A stretch of DNA of 64,000 nucleotides from Symbiodinium natans. Its lineage: Eukaryota > Sar > Dinophyceae > Suessiales > Symbiodiniaceae. The translations under genes were made by a program, and so were the position numbers. Below the pieces are notes generated by a model. It had not been told where the DNA came from. It searched no databases and saw nothing but the letters and a program-made list of their open reading frames with translations. Shown here piece by piece: positions 1 to 11,604 of this stretch; within the stretch, counting starts at the first letter, position 1, and every line of letters starts with the position of its first letter. Location of the stretch: the NCBI GenBank assembly GCA_905221605.1, contig CAJNDS010001480.1, positions 335,001-399,000 of the forward strand, given 5' to 3'.

Positions 1-2784
1 GGGTTTAGGGTTCAGGGTTTAGGGTTTAGGGTTAAGGGTTTAGGGTTTAGCGTCTAGAGGGTTTAGGATTCAGGGCCTATTGTGGTACCCCCCCCCCCCC
101 CCCCCCCCGTAATGTAGAGTCACCGGGCCGTTGGGCATGGCAGTTAGTAAGTCTCTGAAGCCCTAAGCCCTACGAAGCCCGAAGCCGAAATTTGTAGCAA
201 CGAGCAGAAGCTCCTAAACCCTAAACCCGAAACCCTAAACCCTAAACCCAAAAAGCCAAAACCCAAACAATCAAATACCCTGAACGAAAACTAAAACGCT
301 GAGGCCCTGAACTCGACTTGAGCGTTGGCTTTGGGTTTCTGACCCGAACCCCGGAGCTGGTGCCCTAAACCCTAAGCCCTAAGCCCTAAACCCTAAACCC
401 TAAACCCTAAACCCTAAATCCTCCCCCCCCCCTCCCCCCCACCGCAGCCTGCCCCAGACCTTGAGGAAGCCCTAGCCCTCAGCACTCTAAATTTGGGATC
501 CGAAGTATGCTGAATTTGGGTCCCTTGTTATATAACCCTTATAGATATATATAGTATACATAATGAGGTGCCCAAAGAATAGGGATCCGAAGTATCCTGA
601 TTTTGGGTCCCTTGATATCTAACCCTTATATATATATATGTATATATATATATAGAGTATACAGAATAAGGTGCCCATACTTCGGATCCTTATGAACAAA
701 GGTAAGGGACCAGACTAAGGGCCGAATGGTTCCAACCTTAGGCTTAAACCCCCAAACCTGAAACCCTAAATCCTAAACCTAAACCCTAAACCCTAAACCC
801 TAAGCCCTAACTCCCACAAAGCCCTAAACCCCAAAACCCGAAACCCTCGACCACCAAGAACCCTCAACCCCAAACCCCGAACCCTATCAAATCCCAACCC
901 CTTCAGCCCCTGAGCCTCAACCCGAAACCCCAAAACCAAAGCCCTAAGATCTATACCCGAACCCACAACCCTAACCCCTAAACCCTAAACCCCAAACCCC
1001 AAACCCTAAACAGCCCAAAGCAAGAAGCCTCTAAGGGCGCCAGAGCCGGAGCAACGTCCAAAGCGAGAGTGCCTCCCTAAGGGTTAGGGTGCAGGGTTTA
1101 GGGTTTAGGGCTTAGGGTTTGGGGTTTAGGGCTTAGGGTTTAGGGTTTAGGGTAAGGTGACGGCGAAGTTTCCTTTTTTGTTTTAGGGTGTAGGGTCTAG
1201 GGTTTAGGATCTAGGGTTGAGGGTCGACGGCTCCGGGCTTCTTGGGCTTAAGGCGTCAGGAGTTAGGACTTAAGGGTGTTTCGGGCTTAGGGCTTCTGAT
1301 CCAAAGGGTTTATGGTTACAGGGCTCAGGGTGTGAGTTTGCGGTCTAGAGCCTCCTTTGGAATTATGTTTTGTTGCAGTACAAAACTTGCGCGCATGATG
1401 GTTCAAAAGGGGAGTGAGTACGGCGGGTTTTGGGGTCTAGGGTTTAGGGTTTAGGGTATAGGGCTGTCGTCCATCGGTTGCCGGGACTTGTTCATGTACA
1501 CCTTTGAAAAATCCTCTCGGATTACCAGGGTTTGCGAATGGGGTACTTTTCCGGGGTCCCTAGAGCAAGGGTTATATAATCTTGGGGTCTGGTAGGATCC
1601 TCTTCGGAGTACAACTGGGACCGCAGGCCCTTATTCCCCCTTTTTCCAGGGTTTCGGAATACTAAGCCGCTGTAACCCCCAAAAAGGGCACCCTTGTTAC
1701 TCCTGGGTGACTCTTGGCACCCTATACCCTAAACCCTAAGCCTATACCCGAAACCCTATACCCTAAACCCTAAACCCATGTAAAGTCTTAAAGAGTGCAA
1801 CCTTTGGGGCACGAGTTCACGAGTTTGGACCCCCTTGGTGCCGAATTCAAAGTCTGCATATTCCGCGACCTCATACATCCCTTCTATGGTTCGTTCTCAA
1901 AATGGTCCCTTTTTGGGTACCCTAAATCAGAAAGAAGGTACCCCTAATTTCGGAAACCTCCATATAAGTTATAAGCACCCAAAGTTCCTCCAAGTAAGCC
2001 CTAAACAAAGCCTAGTCTCAGAATGTCCAAACCACCGAACCTCCTAAACCCCAAAGCCCAACGGTTTAGGGTTTAGGGTTTAGGGTTTAGGGTTTAGGGT
2101 TTAGGGTTTAGGGGCGCCACACCCCAAACGTGCCAGAAGTTCAGGCCGCTCCGGCTTCCCATAGCAGGCAGGCGTCGGCACCCATGAGGCTCCGCGAAGC
2201 CAGAGGGTCCATTTGTGGTACTATTCTGGACTAGGGTTTAGGGTTTAGGGTTTAGGGTTTAGGGTTTAGGGTTTAGGGTTTAGGGTTTAGGGTTTAGGGT
2301 TTAGGGTTTAGGTTTTAGGGTTTAGGGTTTAGGGTTTAGGGTTTAGGGTTATCACCATACTAAATAGGGTTTTTGGGCAACCTACTTCCATAGTAGTACT
2401 ACCAATGGACCCTTGGGGCCGAAGCTCGGTTTTGAAGGAGCGGCTTAAGGAGTTTTTGGGGTGGGGGTCCAGAGGGGTTTAGGGTTTTGCGGTTTAGGGT
2501 TTAGAGTTTAGGGTTTAGGGTTTTGAGGGTTTGGGGTTTAGGGTTGAGGGTTTGGGGTTTAGGGTTTGGGATTTAGGGCTTAGGGGCTTAGAAGGTTCAG
2601 GCTCATGAGCCGGAAATCTAAACTCCGTAGCCCTCAACCAAACCTCGTTTAAGAACTCAGGGTTGCTGTTTAACCTCCAAACCCTACACCCAAAGCCTAG
2701 AACGGTAAACCGCAGAGAATCTTACACCGAAGCCCTAAAGTATTTGCGGGGTTAGGGCTTAGGGCCTTCGGCCTCTTCTTCCAG
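1..2784. other. Repeat-dominated region, few weak islands
   Basis: Heptamer arrays, the 495-690 element and the 1609-1722 element fill this stretch. Weak coding-like islands: 1379-1413 (GTTGCAG acceptor, GTGAGT donor), 2114-2232 (after TTTAG) and 2405-2476. None is strong enough to call a gene. Confidence 0.6.
495..690. mobile_element. Tandem/inverted repeat element with GGATCCGAAGTAT ends
   Basis: GGGATCCGAAGTATgCTGA begins at 495 and again at 582 (period 87), and the complement ATACTTCGGATCC closes it at 678-690. The middle is AT-rich with TATATA runs. Confidence 0.8.
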
Positions 2785-2913
2785 GCCACTGAATCCGCAC
2801 CTTTCTCTGAGCTGTCGCTGGCACGTCGTATATTGATAATGCTGCCTTGCTCCGCCCAGAGAGTTCAAGAAACATCGTCGTCATTACATGAGCTAGGGTC
2901 TAGATGGACGTAA
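2785..2913 (+). CDS. Coding-like terminal exon
   Basis: After CTTCTTCCAG the frame reads ATESAPFSELSLARRILI and ends at TAA 2911. The acceptor is good, but the frame is short (42 codons). A second island just downstream (3152-3234, after GGTAG) reads LHKRNSHDPGPLFLMIP. Confidence 0.3.
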   Translation, partial: ATESAPFSELSLARRILIMLPCSAQRVQETSSSLHELGSRWT

Positions 2914-3351
2914 TATTGACGTAAACATTGAGAGCGTTCCTTTCGGGATACTGGTACTACAACACCTACTCCCATCATTCACCATGAGAAGCAGCTCAAT
3001 CTCGGGCGAGCAAGATTGAATCAGCAACAGTACCCTTTGAAGAGTGTAAGCTGGCAAAGGAGACCCTACATATAACATTATAAGCACTAAACCCTAAACC
3101 CTAAACCCTAATCCCTAAACCCGTGTTTTCCTGAACCATTTCCGGTGGTAGGAAGAAATCGCCAGCTTGCACAAGAGAAATTCCCATGACCCGGGCCCGC
3201 TGTTCCTCATGATTCCGCAAGCCTCAAATTGCCAGGCCCGAAGCCCGAAGCCCGAAGCCCGAAGCCCGAAGCCCGAAGCCCGAAGCCCTAAACCCTAAAC
3301 CCTAAACCCTAAACCCTAAACCCTGAACCCAACCTTGTCCAAGGTAAGCAG

Positions 3352-3568
3352 TTAACAACTGCCACATAACAACGTTGAATACCAATCTGTCTCTTACCGA
3401 ACGAAGGTGCACGGAATTTCTGGAGGAATGGCACCTCGTGTTTCCTCACTGTGAGCATGGGGAAGGGCGCAACGTCCCTTGCAAGCACACACCGCAGCGG
3501 CCATGCCCCAAGGGGGCCACGTTCGGGTTGAGAAATTTAAGCCGGGAGATGTGTTTCAAGTTGGAAGG
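3352..3568 (+). CDS. Coding-like exon with Cys/His spacing (72 codons)
   Basis: Between GTAAGCAG and GGAAGG/GTTTAG the frame reads TERRCTEFLEEWHLVFPHC, then a Cys/His-rich stretch (C-x-H ... C-K-H ... C-P-K) that could bind zinc. The length exceeds most islands. No family is recognised. Confidence 0.45.
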
Positions 3569-3666
3569 GTTTAGGATTTAGGGTTTGGGGTTTAGGGTTT
3601 AGGGTCCTGTAATAAGTGCCCGCCACCATGTATTCTAGGGGTCGAATAAATCATTGCGGCCGCGTT

Positions 3667-4072
3667 CCGCGACTGCATCCCGAGTGCGCCCGAGTACGCC
3701 CGAGTACGCCCGAGTACGCCCGAGTGCGCCCGAGTGCGCCCGAGTACCTCCGAGTACGCCCGAGTGCGCCCGAGTGCGCCCGAGTACCTCCGAGTACGCC
3801 CGAGTACGCCCGAGTGCGCCCGAGTGCGCCCGAGTACGCCCGAGTACGCCCGAGTACGCCAGAGTACGCCCGAGTACGCCCGAGTACGCCCGAGTACGCC
3901 CGAGTCATACCCGGTCATACCCGGGCATACCCGGGCATACCCGGGCATACCCGGTCATACCCGGTCATACCCGGTCATACCCGGTCATACCCGGGCATAC
4001 CCGGGCATACCCGGTCATACCCGGTCATACCCGGTCATACCCGGTCATACCCGGTCATACCCGGTCATACCG
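3667..4072. repeat. Compound 10-bp minisatellite (two units back to back)
   Basis: 3677-3905 is about 23 copies of CGAGTACGCC (T/G variants); at 3906 it switches to about 17 copies of CATACCCGGT/G. Because 10 is not a multiple of 3, all frames stay open and give Pro-Glu-Tyr-Ala-Arg or Pro-Gly-His-Thr-Arg repeats; I do not call a gene. GAATAAATCA occurs on both flanks (3644 and 4112). Confidence 0.95.
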
Positions 4073-4172
4073 TCCCGTGGTTTTCCGCAGTCGCGGTTTC
4101 CCGTCACAGTGGAATAAATCACTAGTTTGTATTCCCTTATGCTTCCTGTATAGATATGCCACCATAACCCAC

Positions 4173-4320
4173 CCCCCCCCCCCCCCCCCCCCCCCAACAA
4201 AAAAAAACAAATAAACAAATAACAAACATACAAACATATATCCATATATATATATACATATATATATAGCATAATAATACAAATAAGTATGACAAAGATA
4301 AAAAGCCTATTCTAGCTTCT
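4173..4320. repeat. Poly-C tract and AT microsatellite
   Basis: A C-run of about 22 (4173-4194) is followed by A-rich and (TA)n sequence. Similar C or G runs: 86-108, 7443-7465, 10014-10032, 20631-20660, 43007-43022, 54353-54375, 60057-60073 and 60642-60660. They often lie between an array and an island. Confidence 0.85.
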
Positions 4321-5267
4321 AGCCATTAAGGCCCCCCCATGTTGTGTGAGCCTCGTTGTGTGGACTGGCCGCAGACGCGGTGTTTCAATCCATTTTCGAT
4401 ACCAAGAGGGGTCAACAAGTGACAGAGTGACAGAGCATCAGCCCATAGACCCCTAAATCCTAAACCCTAAACCCTAAACCCTAAACCCTAAACCCTAAAC
4501 CCTAAACCCTAAACCCTAAACCCTAAACCCTAAACCCTTTACTGGTCACGTCTTCTATCTTCTAGCCGTTCGATTTTTGGGTTGTGTTTTAATTAATAGG
4601 GCTTAGGGTTTAGGGTTTTGGGGTCTAGGGTTTTTGGGTTTGGGGCTCCTATTGGCAGTCGTGTTCAGGGTAAGATGCTTTACGAGCCCCACCCCCGAAC
4701 CCGAAACCTAAACCCTAAAGCCCGCATGCCAATGCCACGACTGTCGTGGCATTAAGTGGTGCATGTTGATCCTCTGCGATGGAATGATGGCGAGCTTTAC
4801 GGCAATTCCCTAATCTCGGTCCAGCCGTTGCATGCCAGTCATTTGCAATGGCTGTTTGCGGTTTAGGGTTTAGGGTTAGGGTTTGCAGGGCTTACCGGCT
4901 ACGGGACTGGCGGTGTCCCGAAATTCGCGCTGAAGTTCTGTAGGAGTCTCCGGATAGGCCCTACACCCTAAACCCCACACCCTGCCCCTACACCCTAAAC
5001 CCTAAACCCTAAACCCTAAACCCTATAAACCCTAAACCCTGCACCCTAATTGCACCCTACACCCTACACCCAACCCTGCCATGTAGACTCAGGGCTTAGG
5101 GTTGAGGACTTCGTTGGGGAGGGTATCTTGAAAGAGAGAGGGGGGGCGTGGGGGGGTAGGGCCCTATCCCTGAACCCTAACATTCTTAACACCTAAACCT
5201 CTAGATTTAAAGCCCAGACCCTAAGCCCGAACACTCTGAAGCCTAAAGCCTAAACGCAAAACATCAG

Positions 5268-5339
5268 GCCGGCTTCTTGTCCTACGTCGCACTTAGCGCC
5301 CTTCATCTCAAACCTTTAGAGAACTCTAAAGGGTTTCAG
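5268..5339 (+). CDS. Coding-like exon, 24 codons
   Basis: ACATCAG acceptor, frame AGFLSYVALSALHLK..., ending CAG before GTTTGG. Other islands nearby are 4889-4943, 5611-5708 and 5889-5961 (NAAREVAEFGSKTLH, then GTAGGG). Each alone is weak. Confidence 0.3.
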
Positions 5340-7558
5340 GTTTGGCGTTTACGGTCTGGGGTTCAACAATTTCGGGTTTCGGGTTTAGCATGTACGGTTT
5401 TGGCGGCAGAACCCTAATCCCCAAAACCCTAAACGCTAGAGTCGAAGTCCGTTTAGTGCGCAACTTAGAGCCTAGGGCTGTGGGGCTTAGGTTGGGCTTA
5501 GGGGCCTAAACCCTAAACCCCAGACCCCAAACTCTATATCCCAAACCCTAAACCCTAAACCAAAAACCAGAAAACCCAAAAACCCAAATCCAGAACCTTT
5601 GACCTCCCAGAGAGAGAAAGCAAAGATGAGCGAGTGACTGGCGGCAAGCTCGACTATCTCCTCCTGGCACACCTCTCTGCAGGCCAGTGCAAGACATCCA
5701 TGTCTTAGGGTTTAGGGTTTAGTGGTTAGGGTTTAGGGTTTAGGGTTTATTTAGGGCTAGGTTTAGGGTTCAGGGTTTAGGGTTCGGGTTCAGGGTAACC
5801 TAGGTTTCAGTAGGCAGAACCCGAAGTTGGGGACTGTATATGTCCTCAAAGACCAGAAACCCGAAGCCCACCCCCGTCAACTCACAAGCACAATGCTGCC
5901 AGAGAGGTGGCCGAATTCGGTTCCAAGACCCTGCACTCGAACATGCTGCAGAAGGAAGCAGGTAGGGAGGCCCCCGGCTGATCTTTGGGGTTCGGGGGGT
6001 TTGCCGAAACCCCAAACCCCTAAACCCCTAAACCCTAAACCAAAACCCTGAATGTCTTAGAATTTCAAGCTTACGGCTTACCCCGGTAGAGCGAGTACAG
6101 GAAGCCCGAGTAATGTTTCCTGAGGCCTTTCCCTGAAGTGGAGGGTCAAGTGTGCACCCGGAGTGCAGTCTGAGGGCCTACAATATCCAGCAAAATCGCT
6201 CATCAACACCCAGTTCCCAGATTCTTCTCGTGTTTTCAGTGTATTCAGGGCTATTGACATTTTCGGGTTCGGCGTATCGGGCTTTAAACCCTAAACCCTA
6301 AACCACCCTAAACCACCCTAAACCCTAAACCCTAGACCCTAAACCCTAAACCCTAAACCCTAAATCGAGAACCCTGAACCTGGTGAGTCTTGGTAAAGTC
6401 TGATCGTCCGAACTCCTCTGGTCGTCGGGGGCCACCCAGGTTCATGTGCCGCCACTATACAAGGAGGGGCCCGCCCGCTAATCAGTAGAGTGACCAGGGG
6501 TTTAGGGTTTAGGGTTTAGGGTTTAGGGTTTAGGGTTTAGGGAGAGTGAAAAGTAAGGACCTCCTCATTGCATAATCTGTGCTGCTGCCAAAGGATCTAC
6601 ATCCCTGAGCTGCGTACAGGTTTAGGACCACAAGGAACCTCAACCCCTAAACCCTAAACCCTAAACCCTAAGCCCTAAACCCTAAACCCTAAACCCTAAA
6701 CCCTAAACCCTAAACCCTAAACCCTAAACCCTAAACCCTAAACCCTAAACCCTAAACCGAAAGTAAGGGTGGGCCCTTTTACTTGTAGAGGAGCCACCAA
6801 GAAGGTGAGCGACTGTGGCGACATGCGTAGTGCTCCGTTCTTCGTCTTGGGAGTTTTCAAATTGCGGTTCTCGTATTTTTACCACCCAAAAGACCTACAC
6901 CCTAAAATAGTCCCCCCTATCGTAACAGGGGGAGGGGGGGTACTATAATCCCTATTAAGGACTGTTAGGGGGGAACGTCCCTACCTTAACCCAAGAAGCG
7001 GCCCATAATGGACGGAAGCTCCCAGTGTTGAGCGTGGGTATGTGTTTTTTTCTCCCCACATTTGGGGAAGTCGGAGGGTGCAGAGAGTTATGGGCAGGGT
7101 TCAAGGGGGGAATGTAAGGTTTAGGGTTTAGGCAGGATTTTTTCACCTACTCCCCATTACTTCCCAAGTCTCCCGAAGCTTCCCATTTCCCTCAAAAGTA
7201 TACCAATTGAAAGGTAGGTAGGCAACATTAGGCAAGTATTTGTGGCACTTCCTAACAGAGAAGCCTTGTTAAGGACTGTTACTGTTAGTCTAAGCGGGAG
7301 CATCCCAAGATTTCGGGTCTAGGGTTTCGGGAAGTCTCTCCCTTCAAGTCTCCAGGTTGCGGGACTATCGGACCGGTCTCGTGGAGTAGCTGTGTTAGGG
7401 TTCAGGTATTGTGCCCTGTAGTCAACCAAGACCCCAAAAGTACGGGGGGGGGGGGGGGGGGGGGGTTCAGGGTTTGGGGTTTGGGGTTTAGGGTGCATAG
7501 GGTTTCGGAGTACTAGTTCAATGCCTTAGCCGCTTAGCCGACAGTTTTTGCCTCCCAG

Positions 7559-8111
7559 CTTCCGAAAATGAGCCTCCCACCAAATATGGTAGTGGCCCCT
7601 TTACAAGGACACCCTGTGATTAAGACGTTTTCTGGGGCTATAGATACGAAACCCCAAACCCTAAACCTGTCGGTTTGGGGTTTCGGGTTTAGGGTTCAGG
7701 GCTTAGGGTTTAGGGTTTAGGGTTCTGGGTTTAGGGTTTAGGGTTCCTGAACATCTGCTCGCACTCCCCACAAAGGAAGCTCAGTCTGTAGGCTGTCGCA
7801 GCACTGGCATTCAGCATCGTGCCTGCGACGACGAACTTGGCAGATGCACATGCGGAGAAACGCCCATGCCATGTTTAGGGTTTAGGGTTTCAGTTATATA
7901 AGGTGTAGGGTTTAGGCTTCAGGGTTCAGGTTTCAGGGTTTAGGGTTTAGGGTTTCCGGTTTGTGGTTGACGGTTGAGGGTTTAGGGTTGACGATGGGAG
8001 TGTTCGCTCTGGGTGCAAGCAGACCTGTTCATCCAGGCAGGCAAAGGCACTCCGTACCTCAAGACACATCGCCACATCTCTGGGTATTCAGGACATTCCG
8101 ATATTTCATAG
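7559..8111 (+). CDS. Predicted gene 3' part, three exons
   Basis: Exons 7559-7588, 7792-7872 and 8001-8111 (TAG) all join at phase 0. The middle exon starts after CTGTAG, reads FSIVPATTNLADAHAE and ends CAT before GTTTAGGG. The last reads VQADLFIQAGKGTPYLK. The 5' end is not found. Unknown family. Confidence 0.38.
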
Positions 8112-8449
8112 TTTCTGATCTCCTATATGAATTCTAACACTCGTCACAGAACCCTATAAACCCTAAACCCTAAAGCCTAAAGCCCTAAACCCTAAACCCA
8201 GGCTCCGAGCATCCAAAACACAACCCTCAACCCCTAAATCCGAGCCCAAATAAGTTCGTGAAGCCCTAGCAACTTGCCGAGAAGCCCTAGAAGCCCTGGC
8301 AACCCTAGCAGCCCTGGAAGTCTCTAAGCCCTAGCAAGCCCTAGAGGAAGCCCTAGCAACCCTAGAAGCCCTGCAAGCCCTTCAATGCCCGAAACCCACT
8401 CTCTGTGCGCTGCTCCGGCCCAAAAGCCTCCGCTCCACAAGAAGAAGCC

Positions 8450-9305
8450 ATGGCCCAGGACGCGGGTGCCGCTTATGGGACTTTCCGAAAGTAGGGGGAC
8501 CCCTTTTCAGGGTCCCTCCAAAGCTATTCAATTCTATTTGGGGTATAAAAGGGGTACTCCCAAAATACCCACATTAGGTTTAGGGCTTAGGGTTTTGCAG
8601 GGGTCTCCACACCTGCTAGTCCTTCGCTTTTTCTAAAAAGCCCTGACCTCTAAAACGCTGTAACCCCTCAAAATCCAAAACAAAATGACCTTGGGGGTTT
8701 AGGGTTTAGGGTTTAGGCTTTAGGGTTTAGGGTCCTAAACCCTAAACCCTAAACCCTAAACCCTTTAAACTTTAAAGCCCTAAGTCCCCCAGAACTCTGC
8801 TTTGGGCTCGCTGGGGGTTCCTGGAGGGCCAGAAGTACCCAGAAGAGCTGCGGTGTAGGGTTTAGGGTTTAGGCTTTAGGGCCCCTAAACCCTAAACCCT
8901 AAACCCTAAACCCTAAACGTAGGATTTAGGGTTTAAGAGCTTAGGGCTTGAGCGTTCAGGGTTTTGGGGTACAGGGTTAGGGTTTGGGGCTTAGTTGCTG
9001 AGCAATTTTTGTTGGATGCTGAGTCTCTTTGTGGAAACCAGGATGACCCCTATACAGGGCCTTTTTGAGGGGTTCTAGGGTATAGTTGCCCATCCTGGAA
9101 ACCCTCCAGTCAGTGCAGATATGGAGGAGAAGGCTAAGGAGGCCAATTCTACGAAAGCCGTGAGGTCAGAGGGACAACTTGTTCATAGGCACTCCTGTCC
9201 TTTCAGCTGGCGATGAAGCTTGCAGAGCTCTGCTGCTTGACAGCAAGCCACCTGCGTAGTGCTTCAACGCAAGAAAGTCCGCAACGAAGGCTGAGGGAGG
9301 AATAG
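8450..9305 (+). CDS. Predicted five-exon small gene, ATG to stop (95 residues)
   Basis: Exons 8450-8490, 8793-8854, 8995-9030, 9110-9159 and 9207-9305 join in phase from ATG (8450) to TAG (9303). All four introns are GT-AG. Intron 2 (8855-8994) is almost wholly heptamer in both orientations. Intron 3 (9031-9109) contains a 64-bp insert flanked by the 7-bp direct repeat GGAAACC. Readable blocks are WARWGFLEGQKYPEE, EQFLLDAESL and AMKLAELCCLTASHL. Exon 1 may extend 5'. No family is recognised. Confidence 0.42.
9033..9103 (+). mobile_element. 64-bp introner-like insert with GGAAACC duplication
   Basis: GGAAACC occurs at 9033-9039 and 9097-9103. Inside it the ends are complementary (CCAGGATG left, CATCCTGG right). 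A longer relative lies at 14471-14573 (ACCAAGATGGG ... CCCATCCTGGT). It sits in a predicted intron. Confidence 0.6.
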
Positions 9306-10440
9306 AGCCGGCTGGGGCAGATGGTAGTTGTCGCGGTGAGCCCGACATGCCTACAGATTCTCAGAAAATGTTGGCTTCTCTCTGCTTCCCTGAACCCTTC
9401 GTAACCCTTGAAAGGACACTACCACAATGGGCACCAGCCCCCTATCAAAGGACTGGGGGATACTTAGGTATATGGGGACTAAACAAGGCATATACAGGGG
9501 GTATATAGGGGAGTAAGCTTCAGGGTCCCTTCTAGGGGTCCCACCTTGTATCCCTTAACCCTATAAGCCCTAATTTCCCCCAAAAACCCTGCAGCCCCAA
9601 ATCCCAAAAACCCAAAACCATCATAACCCTAAATCCTCGAAACCCCAAAACCCTAAATCCCCAACACCAAACCCTAAGACCACCAAATCCGAAGCCCAAA
9701 GCCCCACATCACCCCAAAACCCCTAAACCCCTAAACCCCAAACCAAAAATCTCCCAAAATCCCCTAAGACCAGCACAACCCTAAACAACCCGAAGACTGA
9801 ACCCTTAAAGCCCCTAAAGCCCCCAAACCCTAAATCCCTTAAAGACCCGAAGCCCCCATAAACCCTAAACCCTAAACCCTAAACCCTAACCCTAAACCCT
9901 AAACCCTAAACCCTAGACCCTAAACCCTAAACCCTAAACCCTAAACCCTAAACCCTAAACCCTAAACCCTGAACCCTAAACCCTAAACCCTAAACCCTAA
10001 ACCCTAAACCTTACCCCCCCCCCCCCCCCCCCGCCCCCCCACGCCGCAGGATGCCGCGGAGGAGCCGGCCTTTATGGAGCGCCCCCTGGCTTTGTGGCTT
10101 TAGTTGCTGAGGTAGGGTACTAGGGTAGGGTTTAGGGTTTAGGGTTTGGGGTTTGGGGTTTAGGGTTTAGGGTTTAGGGTTTAGGGTTTAGGGTCTAGGG
10201 TCTAGGGTTTATAGGGTTTATAGGGTTTAGGGCAGCTTCCCGAGTACCCTAAGGGCCCATGTACCTTATCACTATCTACTAGGGTTTAGGGTTTAGGGTT
10301 TAGGGTTTAGGGTTTAGGGTTTAGGGTTTAAGGCCACGCACCTGAATAGAAAATACTTGGGCCTTAAGAAACTTCCTACAGGGCCCAAGCATGCAAGAAT
10401 GAGGTACATGGACTCTTCGGGGTAGAGTTGTTGTGTCAGA
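9306..10440. other. Repeat region with MITEs and one weak exon
   Basis: Element 9440-9545, degenerate then perfect CCCTAAA (9540-10010), a C run, then 10050-10111 (CCGCAG acceptor, two possible frames, GTAGGG donor), arrays, and the split MITE at 10250-10425. Confidence 0.6.
10250..10425. mobile_element. GTACATGG-family MITE split by a telomere array
   Basis: Left arm GGGCCCATGTACCTTAT (10253-10275), right arm TACTTGGGCCTTAAG ... GAGGTACATGG (10348-10421). About seven TTTAGGG units lie between them at 10279-10330 where other copies have none. Confidence 0.7.
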
Positions 10441-10769
10441 ACTTCAGGAGCAGAGCATTCTACATGTCATTTTTGTTGAGTGGTTCTTATTTAATGTAAA
10501 GGGAATTAAGTGATACCAGGGTCTGTGGAAGGCTTGCACTGCTCCTAACCCTAAGCCCTAAAAACAATCTGCGATGTCCATAAGCCCTCAGAACCCTAGA
10601 CCCTTCGGACCCTAAACCCTAAACCCTGCGACAAACCCTCAACGAAACCCTCACACCCCAGCCCAGGCGTCTGGGCTGCTATATTTGGCTCAGAGGTGTC
10701 AGAGGACGCCAACCCAGACACACCCAGGACTGGGGGCCTGTTAGCGTTTGGGGCTTCAGGGGACTTAGG

Positions 10770-10855
10770 GCGTTAATATAGGGGTCGGAATACTTACTAG
10801 TAGTATTCCCTTATTATGGCCCCTATGTAGTTATACGATAATAACCCCAAAACCG
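10770..10855. mobile_element. GGGGTCGGAATA-family element
   Basis: ATATAGGGGTCGGAATACTT ... TAGTATTCCC; a second copy at 61494-61575 (ATATAGGGGTCGGAATAGTT ... AGCATTCCC, then (TA)n and TAATAATCCCC). 46327-46414 is a distant relative with ATTATGGGGGG / CCCCCAATAAT ends. Confidence 0.65.
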
Positions 10856-10907
10856 TGTTCCAAGCATTCAGGCCCCTGTATTAGCTGTTTGTGGTTTCGG
10901 GCTTTAG

Positions 10908-10990
10908 GCACTTCTCTGACAATTAAACATGGAAACCCGTTTTTCTACATGCAGACTGTGGAAACTGATTTACAGTTCCTTGACGAGTAG
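10908..10990 (+). CDS. Coding-like terminal exon using TTTAG acceptor
   Basis: After CTTTAG the frame reads SLTIKHGNPFFYMQTVE and LQFLDE before TAG at 10988. The acceptor AG is part of a heptamer-like unit. Confidence 0.33.
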
Positions 10991-11492
10991 TCCAGAGGAT
11001 GGGGTTGTGTAGTGGCTTGCGGCTCAAGGGTTTAGGGTCCAGGGTTGAGGGTTTTTGGTTTTGGGTTTGGGCCCCCTAGTCAGAAGAAGAGATATACAGG
11101 CCCTGAATGTAGGCAAGTACTACATTGCTGGTTCTAAACCATACGCCCCTGAACTACAATTAGTACATTGCCAGGGCCAAAACTTAGGGTTAGGGTAGGC
11201 AAGGTGGAGGCATACACATTGTGACTGAATCAGAGCGTCGGGGTCAACTTTCGTGATTGCCCATGTTCTCTTAAGCCCATGAAACAAAACCCTGCAAAGA
11301 AGCCCTATAAATCCTAAATGACCCCCTAAATCCTAAGCCCTGAACCCTAAACCCTACAACCCTAAGCCCTGAATCCTGGACCTTAAACCCTGAACCCTGA
11401 ACCCTGAACCCCAAACCCTAAACCCTAAGCCCTAAGCCCCAAACCCTAAACCCTAAACCCTAAACCCTAAACCCTAAACCCTAAACCCCGAG

Positions 11493-11604
11493 GCGGTCGA
11501 CGCTCTACTGGCGGGATGCGAAGATCCTCCCGCGATCTGCCGAGCAAGTTCAGGCGGCCGTGGATCGGTGGCACTGCAGCTGGGCCCAAGATGTTATTGG
11601 AGGG
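11493..11604 (+). CDS. Coding-like exon between convergent telomere arrays
   Basis: The island lies between a CCCTAAA array and a TTTAGGG array. Frame 2 reads LYWRDAKILPRSAEQ and AVDRWHCSWAQDV, ending before GTTTAGGG. The next island (11748-11838) is open in all three forward frames, so its frame cannot be chosen. Confidence 0.35.

Noticed and set aside
1-420. Chromosome end (telomere) at the left edge
   Set aside because: The heptamer is mixed with unique sequence, appears in both orientations, and continues with the same density for 64 kb.
3677-4070. CRISPR-like array
   Set aside because: There are no unique spacers; units are contiguous 10-mers, and the genome is eukaryotic.
3592-4214. 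Several overlapping ORFs of 75-186 codons
   Set aside because: They are six-frame readings of a 10-bp minisatellite and a C tract; all frames are open because the units lack stops.
6786-6814. Microexon between CTTGTAG and AAG/GTGAGC
   Set aside because: Good splice-site matches, but a 16-nt exon with no neighbours in phase cannot be supported.
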